From NCBI RefSeq assembly GCF_000194945.1, contig NZ_GL878508.1:51147-115146 (forward strand): 64,000 bases of DNA, read 5' to 3'. Below, one piece after another: positions 7,298 to 16,987 of this stretch. The DNA is from Streptococcus sanguinis SK1 = NCTC 7863 (GTDB lineage: Bacteria > Bacillota > Bacilli > Lactobacillales > Streptococcaceae). The notes under the pieces were generated by a model, which worked only from the letters and a program-made list of their open reading frames with translations, was not told the DNA's origin and made no database searches. The stretch's first letter is position 1. Every line of letters begins with the position of its first letter. Both the position numbers and the translations under genes were made by a program.

Positions 7298-9721
7298 ATG
7301 TTAAAAGAGTGGAAAGCTATTTTAAAAAAGCCGACTTTTATCATTGTGATGTTAGGAGTCTCTATGATTCCAGCCTTGTATAACGTTATTTTCTTGAGCT
7401 CCATGTGGGATCCGTATGGAAAGGTATCGGACTTGCCAGTGGCGGTCGTCAATCAGGATAAAGCTGTAACGGCTAGTGGTAAGACCTTGTCTATAGGCGA
7501 GGATGTTGTTTCCAGCCTCAAGGAAAATAAAAATCTGGATTTTCACTTCGTCAGTAAAGAAGATGCTCAAAATGGTCTGGTAAAGGGTGATTACTACATG
7601 GTTGTGACGCTTCCAAGTGATTTATCTGAACGTGCAGCCAGTATTTTGAGCGATAATCCTCAGCAAATGAAGATTGACTATCAAACGTCTAGCGGCCACA
7701 GTTTTATTGCTGGTAAGATGAGTGATTCAGCCATGGCTTCTTTGAAGCAGACGGTGGCGCAAAATGTGACGGATACTTATACAAGCGCCTTATTTAAGAA
7801 TATGGGAGACCTAAAAACTGGCTTGGTGAAGGCATCCGATGGTGCTCAGCAATTAGCATCTGGCAGCCAACAACTAGGCTCAGGCGGTCAGACAATTGCA
7901 GATAATTTAAGAACTCTGAATCAAGCTACGAGCAAATTATCGTCCGGTGCAGCTCAATTTAACACAGGACTACAGACTTATACTGGGAGTGTTGCACAAG
8001 TATCGTCTGGGCTGGGTAGTTTGTCAAATGGGATAAACACTTATGCAAATGGTGTAAGTACTGTGGCCACAGGTGCAAATCAGCTGTCGGGTCGATCAGC
8101 AGATTTATTGGGAGGAGTCCAACAGCTCACCCAGTCAGGAGATGGAGTTCAGGCCTTATCGACAGGTGTGACAAATCTGAATACTGGCTTGGCCACATTA
8201 AAGTCCTCGGTAGATACCACCTTAGCTAACAACCAGCAAAACGTCAATGATTTAGCAAACGGTTTGACACAGTTGAATGCTAGTATTCAAGCTGCAGCAA
8301 GTGACTCAGCAGTGTCGACAGACAGCATTGAAGCTTCACTGACTAGCATAGCAGCATCCGCTCAGGCCATTATCAATAATAATCAAGACGCCAAGGCCGC
8401 AGCTTTGGCAAGTGTCCAAGGGACCAGTGCTTATCAAGGCATTTCTAGTGAAGCTAAGGCTGAGATTGACGCAGCAGTCAGTGCTAGTCAAGCAGGAAGT
8501 GATCAATCTGCTCAGACGATTTTATCAGAAATCGATACGATGAGGGCTTCTCTTGAAACGATAAAAGGCGCTAGTCAAACAAAACTTAGTCAGTTAGAAG
8601 GTGCATCAAATCAAGTTCTTCCACAGGCAGCTAGCATGATCAATGGCCTTTATAATGGCTTATCAACGGTGAGTACAGGCCTCGGTTCAGCAAGCGGAGG
8701 AGCCAATCAACTAGTCGCAGGTGTAGATACCCTAAATGAAAAATTAACGACTGGCGCAACACAATTGGAACAAGGAGTGACAAGCTATACCAATGCAGTC
8801 GGTCAGCTATCTGAGGGGACATCAGCTTTAGCAAGTAAGAATCCTGCTTTGCTAGCAAATACCACAAAATTAGCAAACGGGGCAGCCCAATTAACAGATA
8901 AATCGCCAGAATTGACCTCTAATTTCGGGAAATTAGCGGATGGGACCAATCAATTAGCGAGCGGAACAGGGAAGCTAGCTGATGGCAGCAGTGCTTTAAC
9001 AGATAATCTCTCCAAACTTACTGAGGGAACAAGTGATTTGTCCAATGGCCTCGCGGATGTAGGTGATAAATTGTCAACTGTTTCTACTAAGGAAGACAAT
9101 GCAAAAACTCTAGCAGATCCTCTGACACTGAGCAAGACAGATGAGAATAAGGTAGAGAAAAACGGCATTGGGATGGCGCCTTATATGATTTCAGTAGCTT
9201 TATTTGTGGCGGCTATTTCAACCAATATCATCTTTAGCACACTTCCATCAGGGGAAGAACCTAAGACGAAACGAGATTGGCTGAAGGCCCGTATAGAGGT
9301 AAATGGAGTCATTTCTGTCGTGGCGGGTGTTTTGGTCTATGGTGCTGTGCACTTGATAGGCTTATCTGCTAACCATGAGTGGGCAACCCTTGGTTTGATT
9401 GTCCTGGCCAGCATGACCTTTATGGCTCTTGTAACGGCTTTGGTTACTTGGGATAGCAAGCTCGGTGCCTTTGCTTCTCTGATTCTCTTGCTTTTACAGC
9501 TAGCTTCTAGTGCAGGAACCTATCCGCTGGAGCTGACTAGTAAGATTTTCCAAGTTATCAACCCTTGGCTGCCAATGAGCTATTCTGTATCGGGCTTACG
9601 CCAAACGATTTCTATGAACGGCCAAATTGGTAGTCAGGTACTCTTCCTTGCTTTTGTTTTAGTTCTTTTCATGACACTTGGTACTCTGGTCTATCGAACA
9701 GATAAAAAACAGCTAGCTTAG
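7298..9721 (+). CDS. YhgE/Pip domain-containing membrane protein
   Basis: The 807-aa protein has one N-terminal membrane helix (about residues 15-35, IIVMLGVSMIPALYNVIFL). A very long extracellular region of Gln/Asn/Gly/Ser-rich repeats follows (patterns like SGLGSLSNGINTYANG and GANQLSG), then about five C-terminal membrane helices (from about residue 620). This is the architecture of the phage-infection/YhgE family and of ABC-2-type exporters. Family members serve as phage or bacteriocin receptors and relate to EsaA of type VII secretion; the substrate here is unknown. The start follows AGGAGG closely. It appears to be controlled by a TetR repressor through the two flanking palindromes. Confidence 0.9.
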   Translation: MLKEWKAILKKPTFIIVMLGVSMIPALYNVIFLSSMWDPYGKVSDLPVAVVNQDKAVTASGKTLSIGEDVVSSLKENKNLDFHFVSKEDAQNGLVKGDYYMVVTLPSDLSERAASILSDNPQQMKIDYQTSSGHSFIAGKMSDSAMASLKQTVAQNVTDTYTSALFKNMGDLKTGLVKASDGAQQLASGSQQLGSGGQTIADNLRTLNQATSKLSSGAAQFNTGLQTYTGSVAQVSSGLGSLSNGINTYANGVSTVATGANQLSGRSADLLGGVQQLTQSGDGVQALSTGVTNLNTGLATLKSSVDTTLANNQQNVNDLANGLTQLNASIQAAASDSAVSTDSIEASLTSIAASAQAIINNNQDAKAAALASVQGTSAYQGISSEAKAEIDAAVSASQAGSDQSAQTILSEIDTMRASLETIKGASQTKLSQLEGASNQVLPQAASMINGLYNGLSTVSTGLGSASGGANQLVAGVDTLNEKLTTGATQLEQGVTSYTNAVGQLSEGTSALASKNPALLANTTKLANGAAQLTDKSPELTSNFGKLADGTNQLASGTGKLADGSSALTDNLSKLTEGTSDLSNGLADVGDKLSTVSTKEDNAKTLADPLTLSKTDENKVEKNGIGMAPYMISVALFVAAISTNIIFSTLPSGEEPKTKRDWLKARIEVNGVISVVAGVLVYGAVHLIGLSANHEWATLGLIVLASMTFMALVTALVTWDSKLGAFASLILLLLQLASSAGTYPLELTSKIFQVINPWLPMSYSVSGLRQTISMNGQIGSQVLFLAFVLVLFMTLGTLVYRTDKKQLA

Positions 9722-9795
9722 GGTTCTTAATCTTATGAATCTGTAAAAATGTAGATGAAAAGTCTATCTGTAATTCTTTTACTTTTTATCTAATC

Positions 9796-9827
9796 AACAT
9801 CTCCTGAAAAGGGAGATGTTTTGTTTT
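9796..9827 (+). terminator. Intrinsic terminator after yhgE-like gene
   Basis: The stem AACATCTCC / GGAGATGTT has a 7-nt loop and is followed by TTGTTTT. Confidence 0.8.
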
Positions 9828-9910
9828 CTTTAAGTTTTCTTTATCTTTCTTTTAAGTTTTCATCTTTAAAATTGCATTACATTCAAGAAAGATAGAGAGG
9901 TGAGAAGCCC

Positions 9911-10624
9911 ATGGCAGAAAAATTTTTTCAACATCATTTTCAGCGCTTTGAAACCAAATACATCATTTCCAAGGAAACCTTGCTGGATCTATTGCTAGAG
10001 TTTGAAGGTTATTTGGTGGAGGATGAGCGAGCTTATTCGACCATTAACAATCTCTACTACGATACGCCATCTTATCAGCTTATTCGTGAGTCCTTGGAAA
10101 ATCCTTGCTTTGATGAGAAGGTGCGTTTGCGGACTTATCAAGAGCATCCGATCAAGGATAGTCAAGTCTTTTTGGAAATCAAGAAAAAGACTGAGAATCT
10201 GGTCACCAAACGTCGGATTGCAGCAGATTTGCTGACAGCGGAAACCTATCTGGACGGTGATTACAGTCAGCTGACTGACCTTCAGATAGATAAGGAAATG
10301 GCCTGGTTGACCCAGCATTTTGGCAATATTCAGCCTATGATGTATATCGGCTACAATCGTTATTCGATGAAAGGGATTGAGGATGAGCGGATTCGGATTA
10401 CCTTTGATCACGACCTGACCTACCGTCCTTATGATCTGAGTCTCTTAGCCGGTCGCCATGGAGATCATCTCCTGCCAGCCAATCATGTCATTATGGAAGT
10501 TAAGATTCCAGAAACCTGCCCGCTATGGCTGAGCGAGATCATGGATCGCTACCAACTGTCTCCAAGCTCTTTCTCCAAATATGGCTTTGCCTATAAAAGG
10601 GCAAACTGTATCAGCAGTAAATAA
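9911..10624 (+). CDS. VTC-domain (polyphosphate polymerase-fold) protein
   Basis: The 237-aa protein fits the VTC/CYTH-like tunnel fold. It has an RFETKYIIS opening, a YYDTPSY strand, KVRLRTYQ, LEIKKKTENLVTKRR and a late VIMEVKIP strand, which together give the ring of basic and acidic residues that binds triphosphate. Eukaryotic VTC4 makes polyphosphate. Bacterial stand-alone members often sit next to CotH or carbohydrate-binding lipoproteins and their role is less clear. Here the next gene is such a lipoprotein, 19 nt downstream. The start is the ATG after GAGAGGTGAG. Confidence 0.8.
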   Translation: MAEKFFQHHFQRFETKYIISKETLLDLLLEFEGYLVEDERAYSTINNLYYDTPSYQLIRESLENPCFDEKVRLRTYQEHPIKDSQVFLEIKKKTENLVTKRRIAADLLTAETYLDGDYSQLTDLQIDKEMAWLTQHFGNIQPMMYIGYNRYSMKGIEDERIRITFDHDLTYRPYDLSLLAGRHGDHLLPANHVIMEVKIPETCPLWLSEIMDRYQLSPSSFSKYGFAYKRANCISSK

Positions 10625-10643
10625 GATAGATAGGAAAAGAAAA

Positions 10644-11903
10644 ATGAAACAATCAAAATCAACCCTTAAAAAAATTAAATTGATGATTCCACTGGTCTTG
10701 ATGACAGCAGTACTGGGAGCATGCAGCTCAAATGCCAGCAGCTCTACAGCTTCAAGCAGCACTCAGACTGCTAATGCTACCAACACCAGTCAGACCAAGA
10801 CCAATACTTCTGATTACTTTGCCTCAGAGGACTCAGACGCTTCTTATGATGAGTCTAAGGCGACAACCATCAGCCTGAGTGGCTCTAGTGCTAAGGCCTC
10901 TGGTGACGGGGCTAGTGTCTCCGGCTCGACTGTGACAATCTCAAAGGCTGGAACTTATGTCGTTTCCGGAACGAGTGAAAATGTGCAGATTGTTGTCAAA
11001 GCAGGTGATAGCGACAAGGTTCAAATTGTCCTAAATGGCGTAACCATGAGCGGGACAGACGCAGCTATTCTGGTAGAAAATGCGGGTAAAACAAGCCTGA
11101 CTTTGGCTGACGGCAGCCAAAACACCATCTCAGACTCATCTAATCACAGTAATACGGATGCAGATGCAGCTATCTATAGTAACTCTGACCTGACTCTCAA
11201 TGGCTCTGGAAGTCTGACAGTTGACGGCAAGTATGAAACAGCGATTAAGTCTGAGCAGACCTTGCGGGTGACAGGTGGCACTTATACGCTCAAGGCAGCT
11301 AAGAATGGTCTGTCTGCAGCTTCAGCCATTAATATCAAGGACGCTACTATCGATATCACAGCGACAGAAGATGCCATCCATGCAGACAATGATGAAGACA
11401 CTTCTCTGGGGAATCTCTATATCCAATCAGGCACCATCACGATTAATGCTGGTGATGATGGTCTACACGCTAGCAATATTGCTTTGATTGATGGTGGGAC
11501 GATTACAGTTTCCAAGAGTGTAGAAGCTCTGGAGGGAACGAATGTCACCATTAACGGCGGTAAGCTGGACCTTTATGCGACAGATGATGGTATCAATGCC
11601 GCTAGTGACGTAACTGGCGCTGATATCTTTATCAAGATTACCGGTGGCGATATCAAGGTCGAGGTCGGTGAAGGCGATACCGATGCTATCGATTCCAACG
11701 GCGATGTCATTATGTCAGGAGGAAACTTAGATATTACTTCTACGGTATCTGCCTTTGACTTTGATGGAACGGCTACCTACACTGGCGGCACCATCACGGT
11801 CAATGGTGAGAGCCGAACAGAAATTACAGCAGACGGACCTGGCGCTGGTGGACCCGGTGGCGGCGGTGCCCCGGGCGGCCAAGGCGGTTTTGGTGGACGA
11901 TAA
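10644..11903 (+). CDS. Carbohydrate-binding-domain lipoprotein
   Basis: The 419-aa protein has a lipoprotein signal peptide ending in LGAC (Cys about 28), then a Ser/Thr-rich linker. A long array of right-handed beta-helix-like turns follows (repeats such as GGTYTLKAAKNGLSAASAINI and DDGLHASNIALIDGGTITV), typical of the DUF4353 carbohydrate-binding family. The C-terminus is a Gly/Pro tail (GPGAGGPGGGGAPGGQGG). The start is the ATG at 10644; a longer frame from 10581 would hide the signal peptide. It is co-transcribed with the VTC-domain gene and is probably anchored outside the membrane near the wall. Its ligand is unknown. Confidence 0.8.
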   Translation: MKQSKSTLKKIKLMIPLVLMTAVLGACSSNASSSTASSSTQTANATNTSQTKTNTSDYFASEDSDASYDESKATTISLSGSSAKASGDGASVSGSTVTISKAGTYVVSGTSENVQIVVKAGDSDKVQIVLNGVTMSGTDAAILVENAGKTSLTLADGSQNTISDSSNHSNTDADAAIYSNSDLTLNGSGSLTVDGKYETAIKSEQTLRVTGGTYTLKAAKNGLSAASAINIKDATIDITATEDAIHADNDEDTSLGNLYIQSGTITINAGDDGLHASNIALIDGGTITVSKSVEALEGTNVTINGGKLDLYATDDGINAASDVTGADIFIKITGGDIKVEVGEGDTDAIDSNGDVIMSGGNLDITSTVSAFDFDGTATYTGGTITVNGESRTEITADGPGAGGPGGGGAPGGQGGFGGR

Positions 11904-11949
11904 GAAAGCCAGCAAGATAACAATGAAATAGTGCCTAATGAAAAAGAAG

Positions 11950-11981
11950 AATCCTCATTCCAGCTGGAATGAGGATTTCTT
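11950..11981. terminator. Bidirectional terminator
   Basis: The perfect palindrome ATCCTCATTCCAG / CTGGAATGAGGAT (11951-11976) is flanked by A and T tracts. It lies between two convergent genes. Confidence 0.85.
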
Positions 11982-11982
11982 G

Positions 11983-12936
11983 CTATTCATCAATTCTGAT
12001 AGATAATTTTTCCGTATCCACGGTCACTTGAGCACCGATGGTAATGGTAAAGAGTGGCTGAGTATGAGCAAAGTCCAAGTCATAGAGGACAGGAATTGTC
12101 TTTAGAATAGGATGTTTGTCCAAGATATAGAGGAGCAGCTCCTCTGTCATCTGACATTCTTTTGGAAAGCGGCCGATGAGAAGGGCCTGCGGGTTGGGAT
12201 AGGCCTGAAGCAGGGCAGCTAGATTGCGGTCAAACTCCACATAATCATCTTCCTCCGCCTCTTCAACAAAGAGGACATAGTTTTCATCTGTCGGGGCATA
12301 GGGTGTTCCACGCAGAAGCGAGAAGGTGGAAAGATTGCCGCCGATAGCAGTGGCTTGGGTTTGCCCGTGGTGATAAACTTTCCACTCCGTCTCATGGAAG
12401 GTCAGTGGGGCATCAGGCAGATACCAAGCATTGTCGCCCCATTTTTCACTAGGAGTCAATTCATAAGAAGTCTGGCTGACGGCCTTGAGCCAGCTCTCGG
12501 TCTGATAGTCCTGCAGGGCATCCATTTTAAAGCTGGAGTAGGACGGTCCCATGTAGGTTTTCATGCCGGTCTTGCTATAGATAGCGTTGAGCAAGGCTGT
12601 TGTGTCTGAGTAGCCGCAGAAAATCTTAGGATTTCTAGCAATCAATTCAAAGTCCAGATAGGGCAGGAGCTCATTGCAGTTGAAACCGCCGATGGTGGCC
12701 AGAATAGCATCAACGGAGTCATCCGAAAAGGCAGCATGAATGTCTGCCACCCTGCTTTCGATGGAGGCAGAGTCTAGAATATCATTTTCCAGATAATGCT
12801 CCGAAAAAGACACGATAAAACCCAGCTTTTCCAAGCGCTCCTTGGCGGCTAGATTGGCCTCAAAGCCACCGATGTGTTCGATTGATGCCGAAGGGCTGAC
12901 GACCCGAATGTGCATACCAGGTGCGAGTTTTTTCAT
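11983..12936 (-). CDS. LD-carboxypeptidase, S66 family (LdcA/MccF-like)
   Basis: The 317-aa protein matches the serine peptidase S66 fold. The nucleophile lies in GYSDTTALLNAIY, the N-terminal half starts with MKKLAPGMHIRVVSPSASIE, and the C-terminal half holds VLFVEEAEEDDYVEFDRNL and LLIGRF, which frame the Glu/His of the triad. Family members cut the L,D bond of muropeptide tetrapeptides during cell-wall recycling, and some (MccF) instead inactivate microcin-like acyl-adenylates. It lacks a signal peptide, so it is cytoplasmic. AAGGAGG precedes its ATG. It is a single-gene unit. Confidence 0.88.
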   Translation of the reverse strand: MKKLAPGMHIRVVSPSASIEHIGGFEANLAAKERLEKLGFIVSFSEHYLENDILDSASIESRVADIHAAFSDDSVDAILATIGGFNCNELLPYLDFELIARNPKIFCGYSDTTALLNAIYSKTGMKTYMGPSYSSFKMDALQDYQTESWLKAVSQTSYELTPSEKWGDNAWYLPDAPLTFHETEWKVYHHGQTQATAIGGNLSTFSLLRGTPYAPTDENYVLFVEEAEEDDYVEFDRNLAALLQAYPNPQALLIGRFPKECQMTEELLLYILDKHPILKTIPVLYDLDFAHTQPLFTITIGAQVTVDTEKLSIRIDE

Positions 12937-13081
12937 AGGAACCTCCTTGGGATAAATTTTTATAGAATATCATAGCACAAAGGCCAAGACCTGTAAAGCA
13001 AACTTAGGTCAGTGCGGGAATTTTTATCAAAAAAAGGGAGCCGCTGAAGACTCCCTGATTGTATATATTCTTTTCTATGAT

Positions 13082-14122
13082 TTATTCGCTGAGCTTAATG
13101 CTACCGCTTTCGACGCTGGCAGTAAGTGTAGTTGTCGGATTTTCGACTTTACGGATGGCAGAGCCGCCAAGTTCATGGCCTTTGGAGTGCTCTACACTTA
13201 TACTACTAGGGATGTCAATTTCACCTAGATCCGTTTTCAGATCAAAGGATAGCTGCGACAAACTGCCAGAAACCAGATGCAGATTAATATCGCCCAGTTG
13301 GTTAGTGATAGAGATTGTACCAGCTAATTCCAACTGTTCAGAGTTCAGTGAGCCGCTTGAGATTTTCAGAGTGCTGTCGGAGATTTTGCTCGAGTTTAGA
13401 TTGACCTCTCCCAGAGAGTTTGATATTTCGCCAGATGCGAACTGGCTGTTGCTCAGAGTGATGGTACCCGAAGAATCAATGATTTTTCCAGAGCTAATCT
13501 GACTGTTATTGATGGTAATCTCTCCCAGAGAGTTCTTAAATTTACCAGATGCGAATTGGCCATCATTCACAGTCAACGAGCCCTGAGATAGAGAGAAGTC
13601 AGCATTTTTGGCTGATAGATTGGACAGCGTAACATCTCCTAATGACGAACTGCCGCTGAATGTCTCAAGCTTGGTCCCCTTGGGCAGGGAAAGCTCCACA
13701 GTACGCTTCTCCTGAGATTCTTGGTCAAATAAGCTGAGTAAGGAGCGGATGCCAGTGCTTATGTGGAAGGAGTCTGCACCATCTTCCTTGATGTTTAAGT
13801 TTCCATTTTCAGAACTTGTTGTTATTTTTCCAAGCATGCTGCCGCCAATCTGATAGTTGCCGTCTCTTTGGTAATAGGTCAAGTGAGCCTTGTCATCAGG
13901 AGATTCGCTGATGACGAGGTTTCTAGCTGCTAAGTTGATATTTAGGGAAGAAAGATCAGAGAAACTTTCTTCTTTTTTCGTTAGTTTTACCTTGCTTTTG
14001 GTAGAATTGACCAAGTCATTGACACCGCCTGTAATGGAGCCGATAGTTGTCAGGGCTCCACCAAAGAGGCAGGCTAAAATAGCTGCAGATAAAAGAGGTT
14101 TTTTCAATTTGATGTTAGCCAT
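13082..14122 (-). CDS. DUF4097 family beta-rich envelope protein
   Basis: The 346-aa protein has an N-terminal hydrophobic segment (KPLLSAAILACLFGGALTTIG). A repetitive beta-solenoid follows, in which blocks such as ASGKFKNSLGEITINNSQIS, SGKIIDSSGTITLSNSQFA and SGEISNSLGEVNLNSSKIS recur about every 20 residues. DUF4097 proteins are predicted adhesin-like or stress proteins exposed at the membrane; LiaX of enterococci is a related example. It overlaps the HAAS gene upstream by 8 nt and is the last gene of a PadR-HAAS-DUF4097 operon. Confidence 0.82.
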   Translation of the reverse strand: MANIKLKKPLLSAAILACLFGGALTTIGSITGGVNDLVNSTKSKVKLTKKEESFSDLSSLNINLAARNLVISESPDDKAHLTYYQRDGNYQIGGSMLGKITTSSENGNLNIKEDGADSFHISTGIRSLLSLFDQESQEKRTVELSLPKGTKLETFSGSSSLGDVTLSNLSAKNADFSLSQGSLTVNDGQFASGKFKNSLGEITINNSQISSGKIIDSSGTITLSNSQFASGEISNSLGEVNLNSSKISDSTLKISSGSLNSEQLELAGTISITNQLGDINLHLVSGSLSQLSFDLKTDLGEIDIPSSISVEHSKGHELGGSAIRKVENPTTTLTASVESGSIKLSE

Positions 14123-14714
14123 GACGTGTTCCTTTCTTTGCGAAAAGTTGAGCTAGTTTGACAAAGCCAGCCTTGCCAAACTGAGTAACAGGAGAAATGC
14201 CTGCGTAGAAGATGCCGGACAGTCCCAGAACTAGAACACTGAGCCCCAGAGTGAACAGGAAGGCCGGGATCGATGTCGTCAGTCCCACTGTCAAAGTGTC
14301 CCAGATCAGGCTGATACCAAAGATAAAGAAGGCAAAGGCACCTATAGCCATGACGAGAGCAAAGATAAAGACTAAGAGGAAGAAAACAAAAGTCAAAAGG
14401 GCTGCTACTATAAAGAGCGGAATAGCCAAGGGTGCTGCCAAAATGGATAGGATAGCAATCTGGACGATGTTCTTAGTGTTTTTTGATGAACTGCTGTCTT
14501 GATTATCTTCCTCGACTTTTTTGTCCAAAAGATTCAACATAATCTCGTGGGCCGCTTCCTTAGGGCTGCCCAAATCAGCAATAGCGGCTGCCTCGCCCTC
14601 TGGGCCTACCTCGTCGAAGTACTCAGTGAAGTAATCCATAGTTTCTTCATAGTCCTTGCGTGGCAGTTTTTTTAGATATTTTTCTAGCTCAGCTAGATAC
14701 TCGGTTCTTGTCAT
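14115..14714 (-). CDS. HAAS/DUF1700 membrane protein
   Basis: The 199-aa protein opens with the HAAS signature (MTRTEYLAELEKYLKKLPRKDYEETMDYFTEYFDE), a short helical signalling domain. About four membrane helices follow (residues about 80-175: IVQIAILSILAAPLAIPLF, FVFFLLVFIFALVMAIG and others). Proteins of this kind usually pair with a PadR regulator and a DUF4097 protein, as they do here. The gene overlaps padR by 26 nt. It probably takes part in envelope-stress sensing, but no direct activity is known. Confidence 0.82.
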   Translation of the reverse strand: MTRTEYLAELEKYLKKLPRKDYEETMDYFTEYFDEVGPEGEAAAIADLGSPKEAAHEIMLNLLDKKVEEDNQDSSSSKNTKNIVQIAILSILAAPLAIPLFIVAALLTFVFFLLVFIFALVMAIGAFAFFIFGISLIWDTLTVGLTTSIPAFLFTLGLSVLVLGLSGIFYAGISPVTQFGKAGFVKLAQLFAKKGTRHG

Positions 14715-15027
14715 GACGGATGCTCCCTTCTATGATACCGCTGATGGTCGTGGTATAAGTTTGCCACTCTTCTTTGAGAGTGAGTAGATGTTCATGCCCG
14801 TAGGCAGTGAGTGAATAGTATTTTCGTTTTCGTCCTTGGTACTCTTGCGAATAAGTCGTGAGGCAGTCATTTTGCTCCAGCTTCTTCAGAATAGGGTAAA
14901 GTGTTGATTCTTTGATATTGGCAATCAGCTTAATCGTCTGGCTGATTTCATAACCGTAGGAATCGTCTTTTTCAAGGATGGCTAAGATGAGAAACTCAAT
15001 CAAAGCCGATGATGTGGGGAAAGACAT
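14689..15027 (-). CDS. PadR family transcriptional regulator
   Basis: The 112-aa protein is a classic short PadR. It has a winged helix with LIEFLILAILEKDDSYGYEISQ, ESTLYPILKKLEQNDCL and GRKRKYYSLTAYG, followed by one C-terminal dimerisation helix. It is the first gene of the operon with the HAAS and DUF4097 genes and should repress its own promoter. AT-only palindromes lie immediately upstream (15068-15077 and 15110-15130). It is divergent from the dlt operon. Confidence 0.9.
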   Translation of the reverse strand: MSFPTSSALIEFLILAILEKDDSYGYEISQTIKLIANIKESTLYPILKKLEQNDCLTTYSQEYQGRKRKYYSLTAYGHEHLLTLKEEWQTYTTTISGIIEGSIRHDKNRVSS

Positions 15028-15067
15028 AGGACCACCTCCTTGTGTAAAATATTTATATATAATCTTT

Positions 15068-15130
15068 CTATATATAGTCTACAACCTCTTAGTGAAAAAG
15101 TCAAGCAAAATATATAAAATTTTTATATAT
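15068..15130. promoter_or_regulatory. Candidate PadR operators
   Basis: CTATATATAG (15068-15077) is a perfect palindrome. ATATATAAAA-TTTTTATATAT (15110-15130) is a near-perfect one. PadR proteins typically bind ATAT-rich inverted repeats in their own promoter. The second copy lies nearer the dlt operon. Confidence 0.45.
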
Positions 15131-15221
15131 TTTTTGAAAAAGTCTTTTAATGGCTGTTTATAAGGCACATCAAAGTACCTTTCTTCCTTACAAGAACTTT
15201 ACATCTTCCTTAGCTTTTGTG

Positions 15222-15251
15222 TTGAAAACATCTTCCATAAAATGGTAAAAT
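15222..15251 (+). promoter_or_regulatory. Probable dlt operon promoter
   Basis: TTGAAA (15222-15227) and TAAAAT (15246-15251) are spaced by 18 bp, 35 nt before dltX. Confidence 0.5.
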
Positions 15252-15285
15252 GGTGTAAGTCTAACTAAAAATATAAGAGAGATCA

Positions 15286-15417
15286 ATGAAAAAACATCAA
15301 ACCCTATATAAGTTTTTGGGCCAAACCCTACTATATTTTGTTATCTTTCTGGCCTTGCTTTATTTCTTTAGCTATCTGGGTCAGGGTCAGGGCGGCTTTA
15401 TCTATAATGAATTTTAA
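15286..15417 (+). CDS. dltX: D-alanylation protein DltX
   Basis: This small gene (43 aa, MKKHQTLYKFLGQTLLYFVI at the start) has a single membrane helix at about residues 15-31. It ends in FIYNEF, the conserved C-terminal motif of DltX. DltX is needed for transfer of D-alanine to teichoic acid, probably by carrying the D-alanyl group at its outer C-terminal motif on to the acceptor. It is the first gene of dltXABCD and lies 19 nt before dltA. A GAGAGAT site precedes the ATG. Confidence 0.93.
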   Translation: MKKHQTLYKFLGQTLLYFVIFLALLYFFSYLGQGQGGFIYNEF

Positions 15418-15436
15418 TGTGAGAGAGTAGGAAACA

Positions 15437-16987
15437 ATGTCAAATAAAGTGATACAAGATATGATTGAAGCGATTGAGCATTTTGCTCAGGTGCAGCCGG
15501 ATTTTCCGGTCTATGATATTTTAGGTCAAGTTCATACTTATGGCGATTTAAAGAAGGATTCCGATTCGTTGGCGGCTCATATTGACCGTTTGGAACTTCC
15601 TGACAAGTCTCCGGTTGTGGTCTTTGGCGGTCAGGAATACGAAATGCTGGCTACTTTTGTGGCCTTGACCAAGTCTGGTCATGCCTACATTCCTATCGAC
15701 AGCCACTCAGCCTTGGAGCGCGTGGCAGCGATTGTAGAAGTTGCTGAGCCAAGCTTGATTATTGCCATCAATGATTTTCCGCTGGCAGATGTAGCTGCTC
15801 CTATTTTCAGTGCGGAGCAAGTTCAGACAGCCTTCAGAGAGGGAGCGTCCTATGAGCTTAGCCATCCGGTGCAGGGAGATGACAACTATTACATCATTTT
15901 CACATCGGGAACGACTGGCAAACCTAAGGGAGTGCAGATTTCCCACAATAATTTGCTCAGCTTTACGAATTGGATGATTACGGATAAGGAGTTTGAGACT
16001 CCGGAGCGTCCTCAAATGTTGGCTCAGCCTCCATATTCTTTTGACTTGTCAGTCATGTATTGGGCGCCGACTTTGGCCTTGGGAGGGACTCTTTTTGCCC
16101 TGCCTTCGGCTGTGACTCAGGATTTCAAGCAGCTGTTTGAGACGATTCTTAGTCTGCCTATTGCTATCTGGACTTCGACGCCTTCCTTCGCGGATATGGC
16201 CTTGCTGTCGGATGACTTTAACAGCCAGAAGCTGCCTCAGCTGACGCATTTCTACTTTGACGGCGAGGAGTTGACGGTCAAGACAGCTCAGAAGCTTCGC
16301 GATCGCTTCCCTCAAGCTCGCATTATCAATGCTTACGGTCCGACTGAGGCAACAGTGGCCCTGTCTGCGGTAGCAGTGACAGACGAGATGCTGCAAAATT
16401 GCAAGCGCCTGCCGATTGGCTATACCAAGGCGGACTCTCCGACCTTTGTCATTGACGAAGAAGGACAGAAAGTACCGAATGGCCAGCAAGGAGAAATCAT
16501 CGTCTGCGGTCCAGCCGTATCCAAGGGCTATCTGAATAATCCTGAGAAGACAGCGGAGGCCTTCTTTGAATTTGAAGGTCTGCCAGCCTATCATACAGGA
16601 GATGTCGGCTCAATGACAGATGAAGGCCTGCTGCTTTACGGCGGCCGGATGGATTTCCAGATCAAGTTTAATGGTTTCCGTATTGAGCTGGAGGATGTGT
16701 CTCAGAATCTGAACAAATCGAAATACATTGATTCTGCAGTGGCTGTGCCCCGCTACAATAAGGACCACAAGGTCCAAAATCTGCTAGCCTATGTCATTCT
16801 CAAAGACGGTGTGGCTGAGCAGTTTGAGCGGGAAATCGATATTACCAAGGCAATCAAGGAAGATCTGCAGGATATTATGATGTCCTATATGATGCCGTCC
16901 AAGTTCCTCTATCGAGAGACCCTGCCTCTGACTCCAAATGGCAAGATTGACATCAAGGGGCTGATTAGCGAGGTCAATAAACGATGA
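15437..16987 (+). CDS. dltA: D-alanine--poly(phosphoribitol) ligase subunit 1 (D-alanine:DltC ligase)
   Basis: The 516-aa adenylate-forming enzyme activates D-alanine with ATP and loads it on the phosphopantetheine of DltC in the cytoplasm. The ATP loop is [16 protein letters not shown] (about residue 155). Also visible are the NAYGPTEAT motif, the YHTGD hinge region and the final catalytic lysine in [14 protein letters not shown]. The length is as usual for the family. GAGAGAGTAGG precedes the ATG. Its last codon overlaps the dltB start (ATGA). Confidence 0.97.
   Translation: MSNKVIQDMIEAIEHFAQVQPDFPVYDILGQVHTYGDLKKDSDSLAAHIDRLELPDKSPVVVFGGQEYEMLATFVALTKSGHAYIPIDSHSALERVAAIVEVAEPSLIIAINDFPLADVAAPIFSAEQVQTAFREGASYELSHPVQGDDNYYIIFTSGTTGKPKGVQISHNNLLSFTNWMITDKEFETPERPQMLAQPPYSFDLSVMYWAPTLALGGTLFALPSAVTQDFKQLFETILSLPIAIWTSTPSFADMALLSDDFNSQKLPQLTHFYFDGEELTVKTAQKLRDRFPQARIINAYGPTEATVALSAVAVTDEMLQNCKRLPIGYTKADSPTFVIDEEGQKVPNGQQGEIIVCGPAVSKGYLNNPEKTAEAFFEFEGLPAYHTGDVGSMTDEGLLLYGGRMDFQIKFNGFRIELEDVSQNLNKSKYIDSAVAVPRYNKDHKVQNLLAYVILKDGVAEQFEREIDITKAIKEDLQDIMMSYMMPSKFLYRETLPLTPNGKIDIKGLISEVNKR

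Noticed and set aside
7087..7383. 98-codon frame upstream of the yhgE-like gene
   Set aside because: It runs through the promoter and both operators and overlaps the true gene in another frame.
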